From the NCBI RefSeq assembly GCF_018917525.1, contig NZ_JAHLOS010000007.1:62001-126000 (forward strand): a DNA stretch of 64,000 bases, in the 5' to 3' direction. Both the position numbers and the translations under genes were made by a program. The notes below the pieces were generated by a model. The model made no database searches, was not told where the DNA came from, and saw only the letters and a program-made list of their open reading frames with translations. Below, piece by piece: positions 33,261 to 40,386 of the stretch; within the stretch, counting starts at the first letter, position 1, and the number at the start of each line of letters is the position of its first letter. The DNA comes from Enterococcus raffinosus (GTDB taxonomy: Bacteria > Bacillota > Bacilli > Lactobacillales > Enterococcaceae).

Positions 33261-33282
33261 TTTCTAGTTTTTTACAAGACTA
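33261..33282 (-). repeat. Right inverted repeat of the inverton
   Basis: Exact 22-base reverse complement of 31691-31712; identity ends on both sides of the 22 bases. It lies 66 bases past the -10 box of the strong outward promoter. Confidence 0.85.
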
Positions 33283-33339
33283 AGAAAAAAATCTCAAAAA
33301 TAGAAATACTTTAAATTTCAATAATTCATAAAAAAATAT

Positions 33340-33372
33340 AAAGACATCTTTTCAAATTGGAAAGATGTCTTT
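33340..33372 (-). terminator. Strong hairpin between cps-2 operon and the inverton
   Basis: AAAGACATCTTT pairs perfectly with AAAGATGTCTTT (12 bp, 9-base loop). On the minus strand it is followed by ATATTTTTTT, so it would stop leftward transcripts from the CpsB operon before they enter the inverton. On the plus strand it could also weaken transcripts from the outward promoter. Confidence 0.75.
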
Positions 33373-33561
33373 ATGCTATACCTAACTATCTCGATTTAGT
33401 ATAGCTATAGGGAAATATAATAGTTATCATCAAATCAACTTATAAATAACTAATTGCACCACCTCATTAAATAGAATTGGGATTTACTATACAATTAAAC
33501 GCCATATTTCTTAGACTTTTTGTTCTTTTTTGAATAATATTCCATCTCTACAAACAAATAA

Positions 33562-33587
33562 GACTGTGATTCTTATTAACCACAGTC
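33562..33587 (-). terminator. Terminator after the second cpsB gene
   Basis: GACTGTG/CACAGTC forms a 7-bp stem with a 12-base loop, 17 bases past the stop codon, followed on the minus strand by TTATTTGTTTG. Confidence 0.65.
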
Positions 33588-33603
33588 CTGTTTTTCATTA
33601 CTA

Positions 33604-34392
33604 TTAGATTCTAAAGATACTATTCATTCCTAAAAAGCTAACTCGCACTTCCTTTATCGCTTGATACTTCGGCCGCACGACTGGATCACCATTCACCAAA
33701 TCCCTAGCCATTTGCTGCATATCCGCCACCATCTTTTTCCCGCCAACTTTTTGGATCACCTTGTAGGCTTCCTTCATGTAAAAATTCCGATGCCGCAAAC
33801 TATGAGCATCAGAAGCGACCATATACAGCATCTGGTGCTCCAGCATTTGTTTAGCTGTTCGCTGGATTTCATCTCCGAAGACACCTACGATACTGGGGGC
33901 CGTCAGTTGTGTTAGCACCCCCATTTCAAGAAATGGCAGTAGGCGATTGGGGTCTCTGCGAAAAACGGTGTTCCTTTCAGGATGAACAATTACCGGAACA
34001 TGTCCTTGCTTCAACAAATGATAAAAGACTTCCTCCGCATATAACGGAACCTCATTTGTCGGCAATTCCACTAATAAATAGATATTATCTAAATCCGTAA
34101 ATAAAAGTTCTCCACGCTCGATTTCCATCAGGAGATATTCCGTTAACCGAACTTCTTGTCCTTCCAGCAAGGTCAGCTTCAATCCCCGCTGGTCAATTTC
34201 TTTTTGTAAAGCTTCCACCTGTTGAATGATCTTGTCTGCTGGATTGTGATATTTTCCGTTGTTGTGATGGGGCGTACACATCAGATGAGTGATTCCCTGA
34301 CTAATCGCCTTGCGAATCATTTCCAAACTATCCTCTAGATTTTGTGCGCCATCATCCACCCCAGGCAGGACATGACTATGTAGATCGATCAT
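33604..34392 (-). CDS. CpsB/YwqE-type tyrosine phosphatase (second copy)
   Basis: A 262-aa PHP-domain phosphatase. The metal motif DLHSHVLPGVDDGAQ is at residues 3-17, further ligands lie in CTPHHNNGKYH, in HPERN near 134 and in SDAHSLRHRNF near 195. It dephosphorylates the Tyr-rich tail of the CpsD kinase and so tunes polymer export. The gene follows cpsD by 7 bp. It is closely similar to the copy at 49340-50107 (DLHSH...PGVDDGAQ, FTDLDN, QLTAPSIVGVFG shared). Last gene of a six-gene leftward operon. Confidence 0.88.
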   Translation of the reverse strand: MIDLHSHVLPGVDDGAQNLEDSLEMIRKAISQGITHLMCTPHHNNGKYHNPADKIIQQVEALQKEIDQRGLKLTLLEGQEVRLTEYLLMEIERGELLFTDLDNIYLLVELPTNEVPLYAEEVFYHLLKQGHVPVIVHPERNTVFRRDPNRLLPFLEMGVLTQLTAPSIVGVFGDEIQRTAKQMLEHQMLYMVASDAHSLRHRNFYMKEAYKVIQKVGGKKMVADMQQMARDLVNGDPVVRPKYQAIKEVRVSFLGMNSIFRI

Positions 34393-34399
34393 TTATTGC

Positions 34400-35149
34400 T
34401 CACTTAGTTCCTTCCGCACCGTAATAATAATAGGAGTCGTCACCTTGTTTCTTCCCGTTGTAAATGACCCCGATGATTTTCGCCTGAACCATGTCCAGCA
34501 TTTTTTTCGCTTCCAACACGGCTTGCTTCTTGGTCGCTCGTTCTCGAATCACTAGGATCGTCCCATCCACATAGGCAGATAAAATTTGCGCATCCGTCAC
34601 CGTCACCACCGGCGGCATATCAAAAATCACTAAATCAAACGATTCCTCCAACACCTCTACCAGGTCCTGCATCTTTTGTGATCGCAACAGCTCAGAAGGG
34701 TTCGGCGGAGTCGGGCCGCTTGGCATGATATACAAATTCTCTGTACTAGTTTCAATCAACCGATTATCAAGCGCCGTGCTCCCCTGTGTCAGATAGGTGC
34801 TCTCTTTATGAAAGCTTCCGCTGGATGAATTGCCTTCAGTCAAGTAATTACTCAAGCCATTCACATTAGGAACCTTAAAGCTCAACGCCACACTTGGTCG
34901 TCGTAAGTCCGCATCCACTAATAGCACACGGCTTCCCGTATTGGCAAAAACGATCGCTAAATTGGCCGCCGTCGTCGATTTTCCTTCTGAGGGGCCTGAC
35001 GAAGTAATGACCAATGATTTAATTTTTTTGTCCGCTGAAGAAAACTCGATATTTGTCCGAATTTTACGGTATTGCTCTGCTGCTGTAGAAAAAGGGTTGA
35101 TCGAAGCAATCAAATCAACCGGATTGATCATTTGTTTTCTTTTCGCCAT
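34400..35149 (-). CDS. CpsD/Wze-type tyrosine autokinase (second copy)
   Basis: A 249-aa BY-kinase. Walker A is SSGPSEGKSTTAANLA (about residues 49-64), Walker A' is LLVDADLRRP, Walker B is LVIFDMPP, and the C-terminal Tyr cluster is DSYYYYGAEG, the autophosphorylated tail. The N-terminal EQYRKIRTNIEF is the interaction motif with CpsC. It controls polymer length or attachment together with CpsC and CpsB. GGAGAAG precedes the ATG. Paralogue of the gene at 50126-50830. Confidence 0.9.
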   Translation of the reverse strand: MAKRKQMINPVDLIASINPFSTAAEQYRKIRTNIEFSSADKKIKSLVITSSGPSEGKSTTAANLAIVFANTGSRVLLVDADLRRPSVALSFKVPNVNGLSNYLTEGNSSSGSFHKESTYLTQGSTALDNRLIETSTENLYIMPSGPTPPNPSELLRSQKMQDLVEVLEESFDLVIFDMPPVVTVTDAQILSAYVDGTILVIRERATKKQAVLEAKKMLDMVQAKIIGVIYNGKKQGDDSYYYYGAEGTK

Positions 35150-35185
35150 CTATTATCTTCTCCTAATTCTCAATAATATCGTTTT

Positions 35186-35971
35186 CTACACACGCTTGCG
35201 TTTCCGTGAACTGACTGTGCGAGCCCCTTTCCTCTGAGTCTCTTCCGGTGTTTTTACAATCACGCCGCGGTTTTCGAACAGATCCTTTTTACTGATTTCA
35301 GATACCTGCCCTAAAATCGGCAGCCCTAATGATTCAGCAATAAACCGATCATCTTTGACCGTTTTATCCAGCAATTCGATCAAGAACGCTAATCCGATAC
35401 CAAGCATCATCCCTACGACTGCACCGATCAGTAGATTCAGTTTGTTATTAGGAAAGATCGCTTTTGATGGAACGACGCCCTTTGAAGTGATCGTCACCTT
35501 GCTAACCTCCAGTACATCTTCCGCCTTTTGCTTGAAAATCCCTGCGGTCACGTTAGCGATCGTCGCTGCCTTTCGCGGCTCAGGAGATTTCGCGATAATG
35601 CGGAACATTTGAGAATTTTGCGCTTGTTCCACTTCGATGATATCCTTCAGCTCGTTATTACTGTAGGTGTATTGATATTCCTTTTGCAGCTCCTTTTGAA
35701 CCGCATCAATCACGATATCGCCCTTGATCATATCTTTATATGTATTGATTAACAGCACATTCCCATTGATATCATTTTGCAGATTGGTCGCCGTTCCCTC
35801 GGCCTGCTTATTTTGTACGATCAGCTGCGCCGCTGAATCATAAATCGGAGTGAGCATGAAAAAGGTGACCCCAGCTGCCAGACCAATGCCAGCGATCGTG
35901 GTCATGATGATCAATAATGCCTTCTTCTTTAAAATTTGAATTAATTCTACTATGCTGATTGTCTCTTCCAT
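35186..35971 (-). CDS. CpsC/Wzd-type chain-length protein (second copy)
   Basis: A 261-aa protein starting at ATG 35971 with GAGGGG seven bases upstream. TM helices lie at about residues 18-40 and 170-192 flanking an outside Wzz-type domain, with Pro-rich VFP/IFPN-like sequence before the second TM and a cytosolic basic tail (SSRKRKRV). It activates the CpsD kinase, and here belongs to an operon with a sortase and a DUF1002 protein rather than with glycosyltransferases. Paralogue of the gene at 50840-51628. Confidence 0.88.
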   Translation of the reverse strand: MEETISIVELIQILKKKALLIIMTTIAGIGLAAGVTFFMLTPIYDSAAQLIVQNKQAEGTATNLQNDINGNVLLINTYKDMIKGDIVIDAVQKELQKEYQYTYSNNELKDIIEVEQAQNSQMFRIIAKSPEPRKAATIANVTAGIFKQKAEDVLEVSKVTITSKGVVPSKAIFPNNKLNLLIGAVVGMMLGIGLAFLIELLDKTVKDDRFIAESLGLPILGQVSEISKKDLFENRGVIVKTPEETQRKGARTVSSRKRKRV

Positions 35972-35985
35972 CACTTTTCCCCTCA

Positions 35986-36831
35986 CTAACGAACCTTAAG
36001 TATTTTCTTACGACGAAACCGTTCACTGATAAGCACCAATAGAATCGCCAGAACCGTCGAACTCAGTCCCGCAAAAACAAAACTCAGATCAAACGCCGTA
36101 ATATATTGCGTCACAAAACGATACAAGCCTTCAGACATAATTCCTAGTCGATTGATCACACCGCTAAAATAAATCGCTGCTGGCAAGACGATTAACATCA
36201 GCCCCGCGCCAAAAAAGACAATACTGCTCCAGCGCATGCGTTGATGCTTCATTTTGACCATCATGATTAATCCTAGAAAAATAAACAATGCGGCGACTGC
36301 CACCAAAATCAAAATCAGATTTAACGAAGAACGAAAGCTCATGACCTTCTTCCCATACTCCAATAAATACGGAATCTCAATATAGGAGGAATAATTCTTG
36401 GTTGCACTCTCCGCTAAATTACTCAAATTCGTGCGTGTCGCGCCATCGATCGTGTAATTCTTCTGTTCCGCATACTGATCGACATTTTTGAGAATATTTT
36501 CTTTAATCAGATTCTCCCCTTGAAGCTCAAAAGGGACCTCCTGATAAATACTCCGAATATAATTCTCAACATTCGAAGAAACCGCCTCTTTTGGAACAAC
36601 ATCCGCCAAGACTTCAGGTGGAATATTACTCCCCCGACCTAAGTCTTGAATACTTTCCGTCATATCCTTTCTGATCGTCTCAACATAGCCCGTCCGGCGA
36701 ACCTGTTGGATCATAAAGTTCTGATTGAACAATGTCATGCGAATACACACCAAAGCCAACGTCGCAAAAAGAAGCAAGGACCCTATAAAGGCCAAAATCC
36801 ATCGGGGAATAGTTCGTTTTAAATGATTCAT
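35986..36831 (-). CDS. Four-TM membrane protein of unknown function
   Basis: A 281-aa protein with TM helices at about residues 12-32, 173-195, 203-225 and 245-268, an outside region of about 140 residues after the first TM (VRRTGYVETIRKDMTESIQDLGRG ... DGATRTNLSNLAESATKNYSSYIE), and a basic C-terminus (RFRRKKILKVR). I do not recognise the family. GGAGG precedes the ATG. It lies between the class D-like sortase and cpsC, so it may belong to the export or anchoring step of this unit; inference from context only. Confidence 0.7.
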   Translation of the reverse strand: MNHLKRTIPRWILAFIGSLLLFATLALVCIRMTLFNQNFMIQQVRRTGYVETIRKDMTESIQDLGRGSNIPPEVLADVVPKEAVSSNVENYIRSIYQEVPFELQGENLIKENILKNVDQYAEQKNYTIDGATRTNLSNLAESATKNYSSYIEIPYLLEYGKKVMSFRSSLNLILILVAVAALFIFLGLIMMVKMKHQRMRWSSIVFFGAGLMLIVLPAAIYFSGVINRLGIMSEGLYRFVTQYITAFDLSFVFAGLSSTVLAILLVLISERFRRKKILKVR

Positions 36832-36879
36832 TGTCGTTGCTTCCTCCTTGTTCTGCGATCGTTTTTTTGATAATTACCA

Positions 36880-37563
36880 TTACTCATTGCCATTGATCAT
36901 CGACCCAGAGACAAATTCTCCGATGGCAAATAACCGTTCGTTGGTTAATCCCAAGCTATCGATTGGATAACAGGTATAAATAATGATCCGCCGATCATTG
37001 CGCTGATAGATCATGTCATTGATCTCTTTATCCTTTTTATCTCGTACTTCAATTTGATTGATGCGATAAACATAATTTCCGTAGGTTGTTTGAAGAGTAA
37101 TCTCATCGCCAACCTGTGCCGCGCCCAGTTTTCCAAAGTCATCGACGTTGTGTCCGCCGATCAACGATGTTCCCAGTTCTCCAGGATAAACAGAACCCAT
37201 AAATTGTCCCGCGCCTTCACGCAAAATTTCTTCGGTATCTCCAAAATACAAAGGAACATTCAATTGCAGTTTTTCTATCTTCACTTTCCCATACAGCTGT
37301 CCACCCACCGGATAATCAATCTTACTCGATGGCAGTTCATTTTTCGCATTCGTTGCGATCTTTTTATTGTCCACAGCCGTAAATGACTGTTTCGTAGGCT
37401 CAAAGTTAGGGGTATCCGTCAATAAAAACAGTTGGATAGAAGAAGTGACAAATTGTATGACAGGTTTTCCTATTACATAAATCAAAGAATAGCCGATAAC
37501 CAGAAAGATGATTGGAGCGACTAAAGTCACTCCAACCCTCTTCAAGCTTGAAGACCTAGGCAA
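36880..37563 (-). CDS. Class D-like sortase
   Basis: A sortase of up to 227 aa with one N-terminal TM (about 12-33). Catalytic residues are His138 in IGGHN, Cys198 in IIYTCYP and Arg210 in NERLFAIG. The YTCYP motif and the short size without a C-terminal TM fit class D rather than pilus class C. The start is uncertain: TTG 37563 overlaps the preceding gene, while GTG 37530 has AAGAGGG five bases upstream and TTG 37545 is also possible. It follows a secreted DUF1002-type protein that has no LPXTG, which is its likely substrate. Confidence 0.82.
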   Translation of the reverse strand: MPRSSSLKRVGVTLVAPIIFLVIGYSLIYVIGKPVIQFVTSSIQLFLLTDTPNFEPTKQSFTAVDNKKIATNAKNELPSSKIDYPVGGQLYGKVKIEKLQLNVPLYFGDTEEILREGAGQFMGSVYPGELGTSLIGGHNVDDFGKLGAAQVGDEITLQTTYGNYVYRINQIEVRDKKDKEINDMIYQRNDRRIIIYTCYPIDSLGLTNERLFAIGEFVSGSMINGNE

Positions 37564-38149
37564 ACTTTTTACGTCCCACTACAAATGCACCTGCTGCAAC
37601 GAGTAGTAAGCTTGCGAAGGAAATCGCACTAGACAAATAGGTCACGCCTGTCTGCTTCACAGCACCACCTGATGTGTAAACAGTGTTGCCTGAGCTTGTT
37701 GAACCGGCTGAACCAGAGCCTGGCTGAGTAATAGAATAGCCTCCAGGGTAGAAGGTAATTGTCAGCCCAAGTGTATTCGCCGCTTTGGTGATCATATCCT
37801 TCAATTGGTTCTTAGTGTTCAGCGGCAACGCCTTAATCAACGCTTCGATCGAATGGATGTTTGATACATCAAGACCTGACGCTTCAACTAAAGCACGAGC
37901 ACTCTGAATCTGTTCAACCACCACATTCACCTTATCCGCAGACACATCATTCTGCTTCAAGAAGTTCTCTGCCTGCGCACGTTCAGATGCGCCAATATTG
38001 AACGTCTTTCCGCCCACAGTTACACCTTTGTCCAGTTCCGACAAAATTCTTTGCTCATCCGCAGTAATCGCACCATCCGCTTGAGCACTAGGCCCCACAA
38101 ATAAAATCACCGCAATGAGTGCAATGAACCCACTTACAATTTTCTTCAT
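37556..38149 (-). CDS. DUF1002-type secreted surface protein without LPXTG
   Basis: A 197-aa secreted protein: signal peptide 1-24, a helical DUF1002-like domain (about 28-145), a Gly/Ser linker, and a C-terminal hydrophobic span with GRKKFA tail, the layout of a sortase substrate. No LPXTG occurs; the equivalent position reads AVKQTGVTYL, so KQTG may be the recognition site for the adjacent sortase. The domain call rests on general resemblance. GGAGG precedes the ATG, and a promoter with an unusual start-site hairpin is just upstream. First gene of the operon that ends with cpsB-2. Confidence 0.75.
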   Translation of the reverse strand: MKKIVSGFIALIAVILFVGPSAQADGAITADEQRILSELDKGVTVGGKTFNIGASERAQAENFLKQNDVSADKVNVVVEQIQSARALVEASGLDVSNIHSIEALIKALPLNTKNQLKDMITKAANTLGLTITFYPGGYSITQPGSGSAGSTSSGNTVYTSGGAVKQTGVTYLSSAISFASLLLVAAGAFVVGRKKFA

Positions 38150-38187
38150 CTACATACCTCCTTTACTAAAAAATGGCAAACAAAAAA

Positions 38188-38215
38188 ATCATCGAAAATA
38201 ATATTTTTCGATGAT
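38188..38215 (-). promoter_or_regulatory. Start-site hairpin/operator before the DUF1002 gene
   Basis: ATCATCGAAAA pairs perfectly with TTTTCGATGAT (11 bp, 6-base loop), followed on the minus strand by seven T. It starts just 4-5 bases past the -10 box, so it spans the predicted transcription start. It could be an operator for a dimeric repressor or a terminator/attenuator in the leader. Confidence 0.6.
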
Positions 38216-38218
38216 ACA

Positions 38219-38247
38219 AGTATACTTTTTATCATTTTAAAAGACAA
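38219..38247 (-). promoter_or_regulatory. Promoter of the DUF1002-sortase-cps2 operon
   Basis: TTGTCT and TATACT are separated by exactly 17 bases on the minus strand, matching 4 of 6 and 5 of 6 positions, about 70 bases upstream of the start codon. Confidence 0.6.
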
Positions 38248-38370
38248 TACATTTTATTTTTTATTTACAAGCAAAGAAAATGCAATTTGATTAACAAGAA
38301 AATATTAATAACATACAATAAATTATTTATCTATCGCTAGAATGCCAATCACCTCGTTGAAAAATTATAA

Positions 38371-38396
38371 AAGCCGGAAAGTTAACTTTCCGGCTT
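38371..38396 (-). terminator. Terminator at the end of the capsule operon
   Basis: A perfect 26-base palindrome (AAGCCGGAAAGTT and its complement) about 150 bases after the LytR-CpsA-Psr gene, followed on the minus strand by TTATAATTTTTC. It separates the capsule operon from the DUF1002 operon. Confidence 0.8.
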
Positions 38397-38548
38397 CTTA
38401 ACAAGCAGTTACAAATATCAAAATAGTCTTTCTACAATTAAATAAAAGATTAGCCGATTTTTCTTTTTGAGAGCCCTATCTTTTTACCGATTTCGCCCCC
38501 AGACAACATCCGACTTCACTTTCTGGTTTCGAAGCTCTAAACTAAGGT

Positions 38549-39502
38549 CTATTTTAATTGTGCTTTCAATTCATCCTGCACACGCTTCAACTCGGTAGGA
38601 TCAACTCGCTGATAAGATACACCATCTTGCATAAATCCTTCGCCCTTCATCTGATCGGATTTGATATTGCCAAAGGCTGCGCGATAGTCTCCCATCAAAT
38701 TCCGCATATCAGTGAAACTCAAATCCGTTTTCACGTTCTCACCCATTGTTGTCAAAATCGATTGATAGTTGGTCAACCCATTCGTACTTAAAACCTTTTT
38801 CGAGACACCAGTAATAATCTGGCGCTGCCGTTCCTGCCGACCATAGTCCCCATTCGGATCATCGTAGCGCATGCGAGAATACTTCAGAGCTAGTTCCCCG
38901 TCAAGCCGCTGAGAACCTTTAGGAAAAGTGGTGCCTTCATACGTAAATTCAAAAGGATTATTGACCTCGATCCCACCAACAGCATCCACTAAGGCTTCAA
39001 TACCTTCCATATTGATTGTGATGTAATGATTGATCGGAATATCCAATAATTTCTCCACAGTATCCATCGACATCGCAGCGCCGCCAAAAGCATAAGCATG
39101 ATTGATCTTGTCCTGCGTATTATGTCCAACGATCTCCGCATACGTATCACGCGGCAAGCTAATTAATAACGATTCACTCGTCGACGGATTCACCGTCGCC
39201 ACCATCATTGTATCCGAACGCCCCTGCTCCGTTCGTCCCAGTGCGCCAGTATCCACTCCCAAAAGTAAAATACTAAAAGGCTCCTGCTCAGACAGATTCA
39301 CCTGCCGCTTTTCAGATCCGCTTCGCTTCACCGTCTCATAGGCACCATCCGCCGTAGACTTTACATCATGATACATTTTTGCACCGACACCAACAATTAC
39401 CAGAATGATCGTTAGCAAGAGTCCTAACAATGTTAAGAAAATCTTCTTTGATCGGCTAGTACGTTTGACACCTTGACGCTTACGTTTTTTTCTATCAGAC
39501 AT
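38549..39502 (-). CDS. LytR-CpsA-Psr (LCP) family wall-polymer ligase
   Basis: A 317-aa protein starting at ATG 39502 with GAGGG seven bases upstream. It has a basic cytosolic N-terminus, one TM helix (about 20-42), and the LCP domain with SILLLGVDTGALGRTEQGRSDTMMVATVNP, LISLPRDTY, KINHAYAFGG and RYDDPNGDYGRQERQRQII; the catalytic Arg/Asp residues of the family are visible. LCP enzymes transfer undecaprenyl-linked polymers to peptidoglycan. As last gene of the capsule operon it probably attaches this capsule to the wall. Confidence 0.9.
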   Translation of the reverse strand: MSDRKKRKRQGVKRTSRSKKIFLTLLGLLLTIILVIVGVGAKMYHDVKSTADGAYETVKRSGSEKRQVNLSEQEPFSILLLGVDTGALGRTEQGRSDTMMVATVNPSTSESLLISLPRDTYAEIVGHNTQDKINHAYAFGGAAMSMDTVEKLLDIPINHYITINMEGIEALVDAVGGIEVNNPFEFTYEGTTFPKGSQRLDGELALKYSRMRYDDPNGDYGRQERQRQIITGVSKKVLSTNGLTNYQSILTTMGENVKTDLSFTDMRNLMGDYRAAFGNIKSDQMKGEGFMQDGVSYQRVDPTELKRVQDELKAQLK

Positions 39503-39546
39503 TTTATCTACCCTCATTTTTTGACATTTACTATTCAATAAAATTA

Positions 39547-40377
39547 TTATCTATCTTCAAATTGAAATATACCATTTCCGCCAGTTAGGTGAACGTTAGT
39601 TCCGACAGCATATTGTCCAATAGACGAAACCATGTAAACTGCCCACTCTCCAATTTCAATGGGTGTAATTAATCGTCCAGTAGGGTTATCAATGCTTTCC
39701 ATAGAATCAGATTCCGACAACCCCTGCATGCTTGAAAAAACTGGACCAGGAGCTATTGAATTTACTACAATACCATAAGAAATTAAGAATTGAGCCATTC
39801 CAACTGTTGCTGAATCTAAAGCCCTTTTCGAAATTTGATATGGAGTCCAGCCAGGCTTTAAACCACTCCCGGAAGATATATTTAAAATATTTCCTTTTAT
39901 ACCCTTTTCTATCCAAACATTTGAAACCATTTGACTTAAAAAAAAGGTACCTTTTAAATTTGTATCTATAACGTCATCCCAAGTTTTTTCAGAAACATGT
40001 CCGAATTGTTCCCTAGTAAGTAGTCCAGCACTATTAACAAGAATATCAATCTTATAATTAGATATTTTTAATAACTTGGGTATCTGCTCCTCCATTATTT
40101 TAATATTTGTAATGTCCATCTGAAAATAGTGACAGCTATTCCCAAGTCTAGCTGACTCTTTTTTTAGCTTATCAGTATTTCTACCTATCAAATAAACAGT
40201 AGCACCACTTTCTATAAAAGCGGAAGCGATAGCTTGCCCTATCGCTCCCGTACCACCAGTAATTATAGCAGTTCTACCTTTCAATAAATCATCCTTAGTT
40301 GACTCTTTTATAATAGGTATTTTTTGTTTTTGTCTCATTGATAAGAAAAGGTTTTTCATTTTTTTTAGGCTACTCAT
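39547..40377 (-). CDS. Short-chain dehydrogenase/reductase in capsule operon
   Basis: A 276-aa SDR. The nucleotide motif is TGGTGAIG (about residue 40), the structural motif NSAG, catalytic Ser in ISSGSG and Tyr/Lys in PYQISK. The C-terminal TGGNG region is as in gluconate-5-dehydrogenase-like SDRs. An N-terminal extension of about 30 residues precedes the fold. It lies 9 bp after a MenD-like ThDP enzyme, so it probably reduces that enzyme's product, perhaps making a branched or acyloin-type decoration for the polymer; inference. AT-rich like the rest of the serotype-specific section. Confidence 0.85.
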   Translation of the reverse strand: MSSLKKMKNLFLSMRQKQKIPIIKESTKDDLLKGRTAIITGGTGAIGQAIASAFIESGATVYLIGRNTDKLKKESARLGNSCHYFQMDITNIKIMEEQIPKLLKISNYKIDILVNSAGLLTREQFGHVSEKTWDDVIDTNLKGTFFLSQMVSNVWIEKGIKGNILNISSGSGLKPGWTPYQISKRALDSATVGMAQFLISYGIVVNSIAPGPVFSSMQGLSESDSMESIDNPTGRLITPIEIGEWAVYMVSSIGQYAVGTNVHLTGGNGIFQFEDR

Positions 40378-40386
40378 CTCTATCTC

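Larger units (their letters stand above)
31691..33282. mobile_element. Invertible DNA segment (inverton) carrying its own tyrosine recombinase
   Basis: A perfect 22-bp inverted repeat bounds the segment (31691-31712 and 33261-33282). Inside lie only a tyrosine recombinase gene and two short non-coding ends, one with a strong outward promoter (33167-33195) and one with a weak outward promoter (31720-31748). It abuts the leader of the pilus-2 operon. This layout is that of a phase-variation switch in which recombination between the repeats swaps which end faces the pilin gene. No tRNA target, direct repeats, or phage/ICE genes accompany it, which argues against an ordinary integrated element. 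Inference from layout; inversion itself not shown. Confidence 0.75.
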
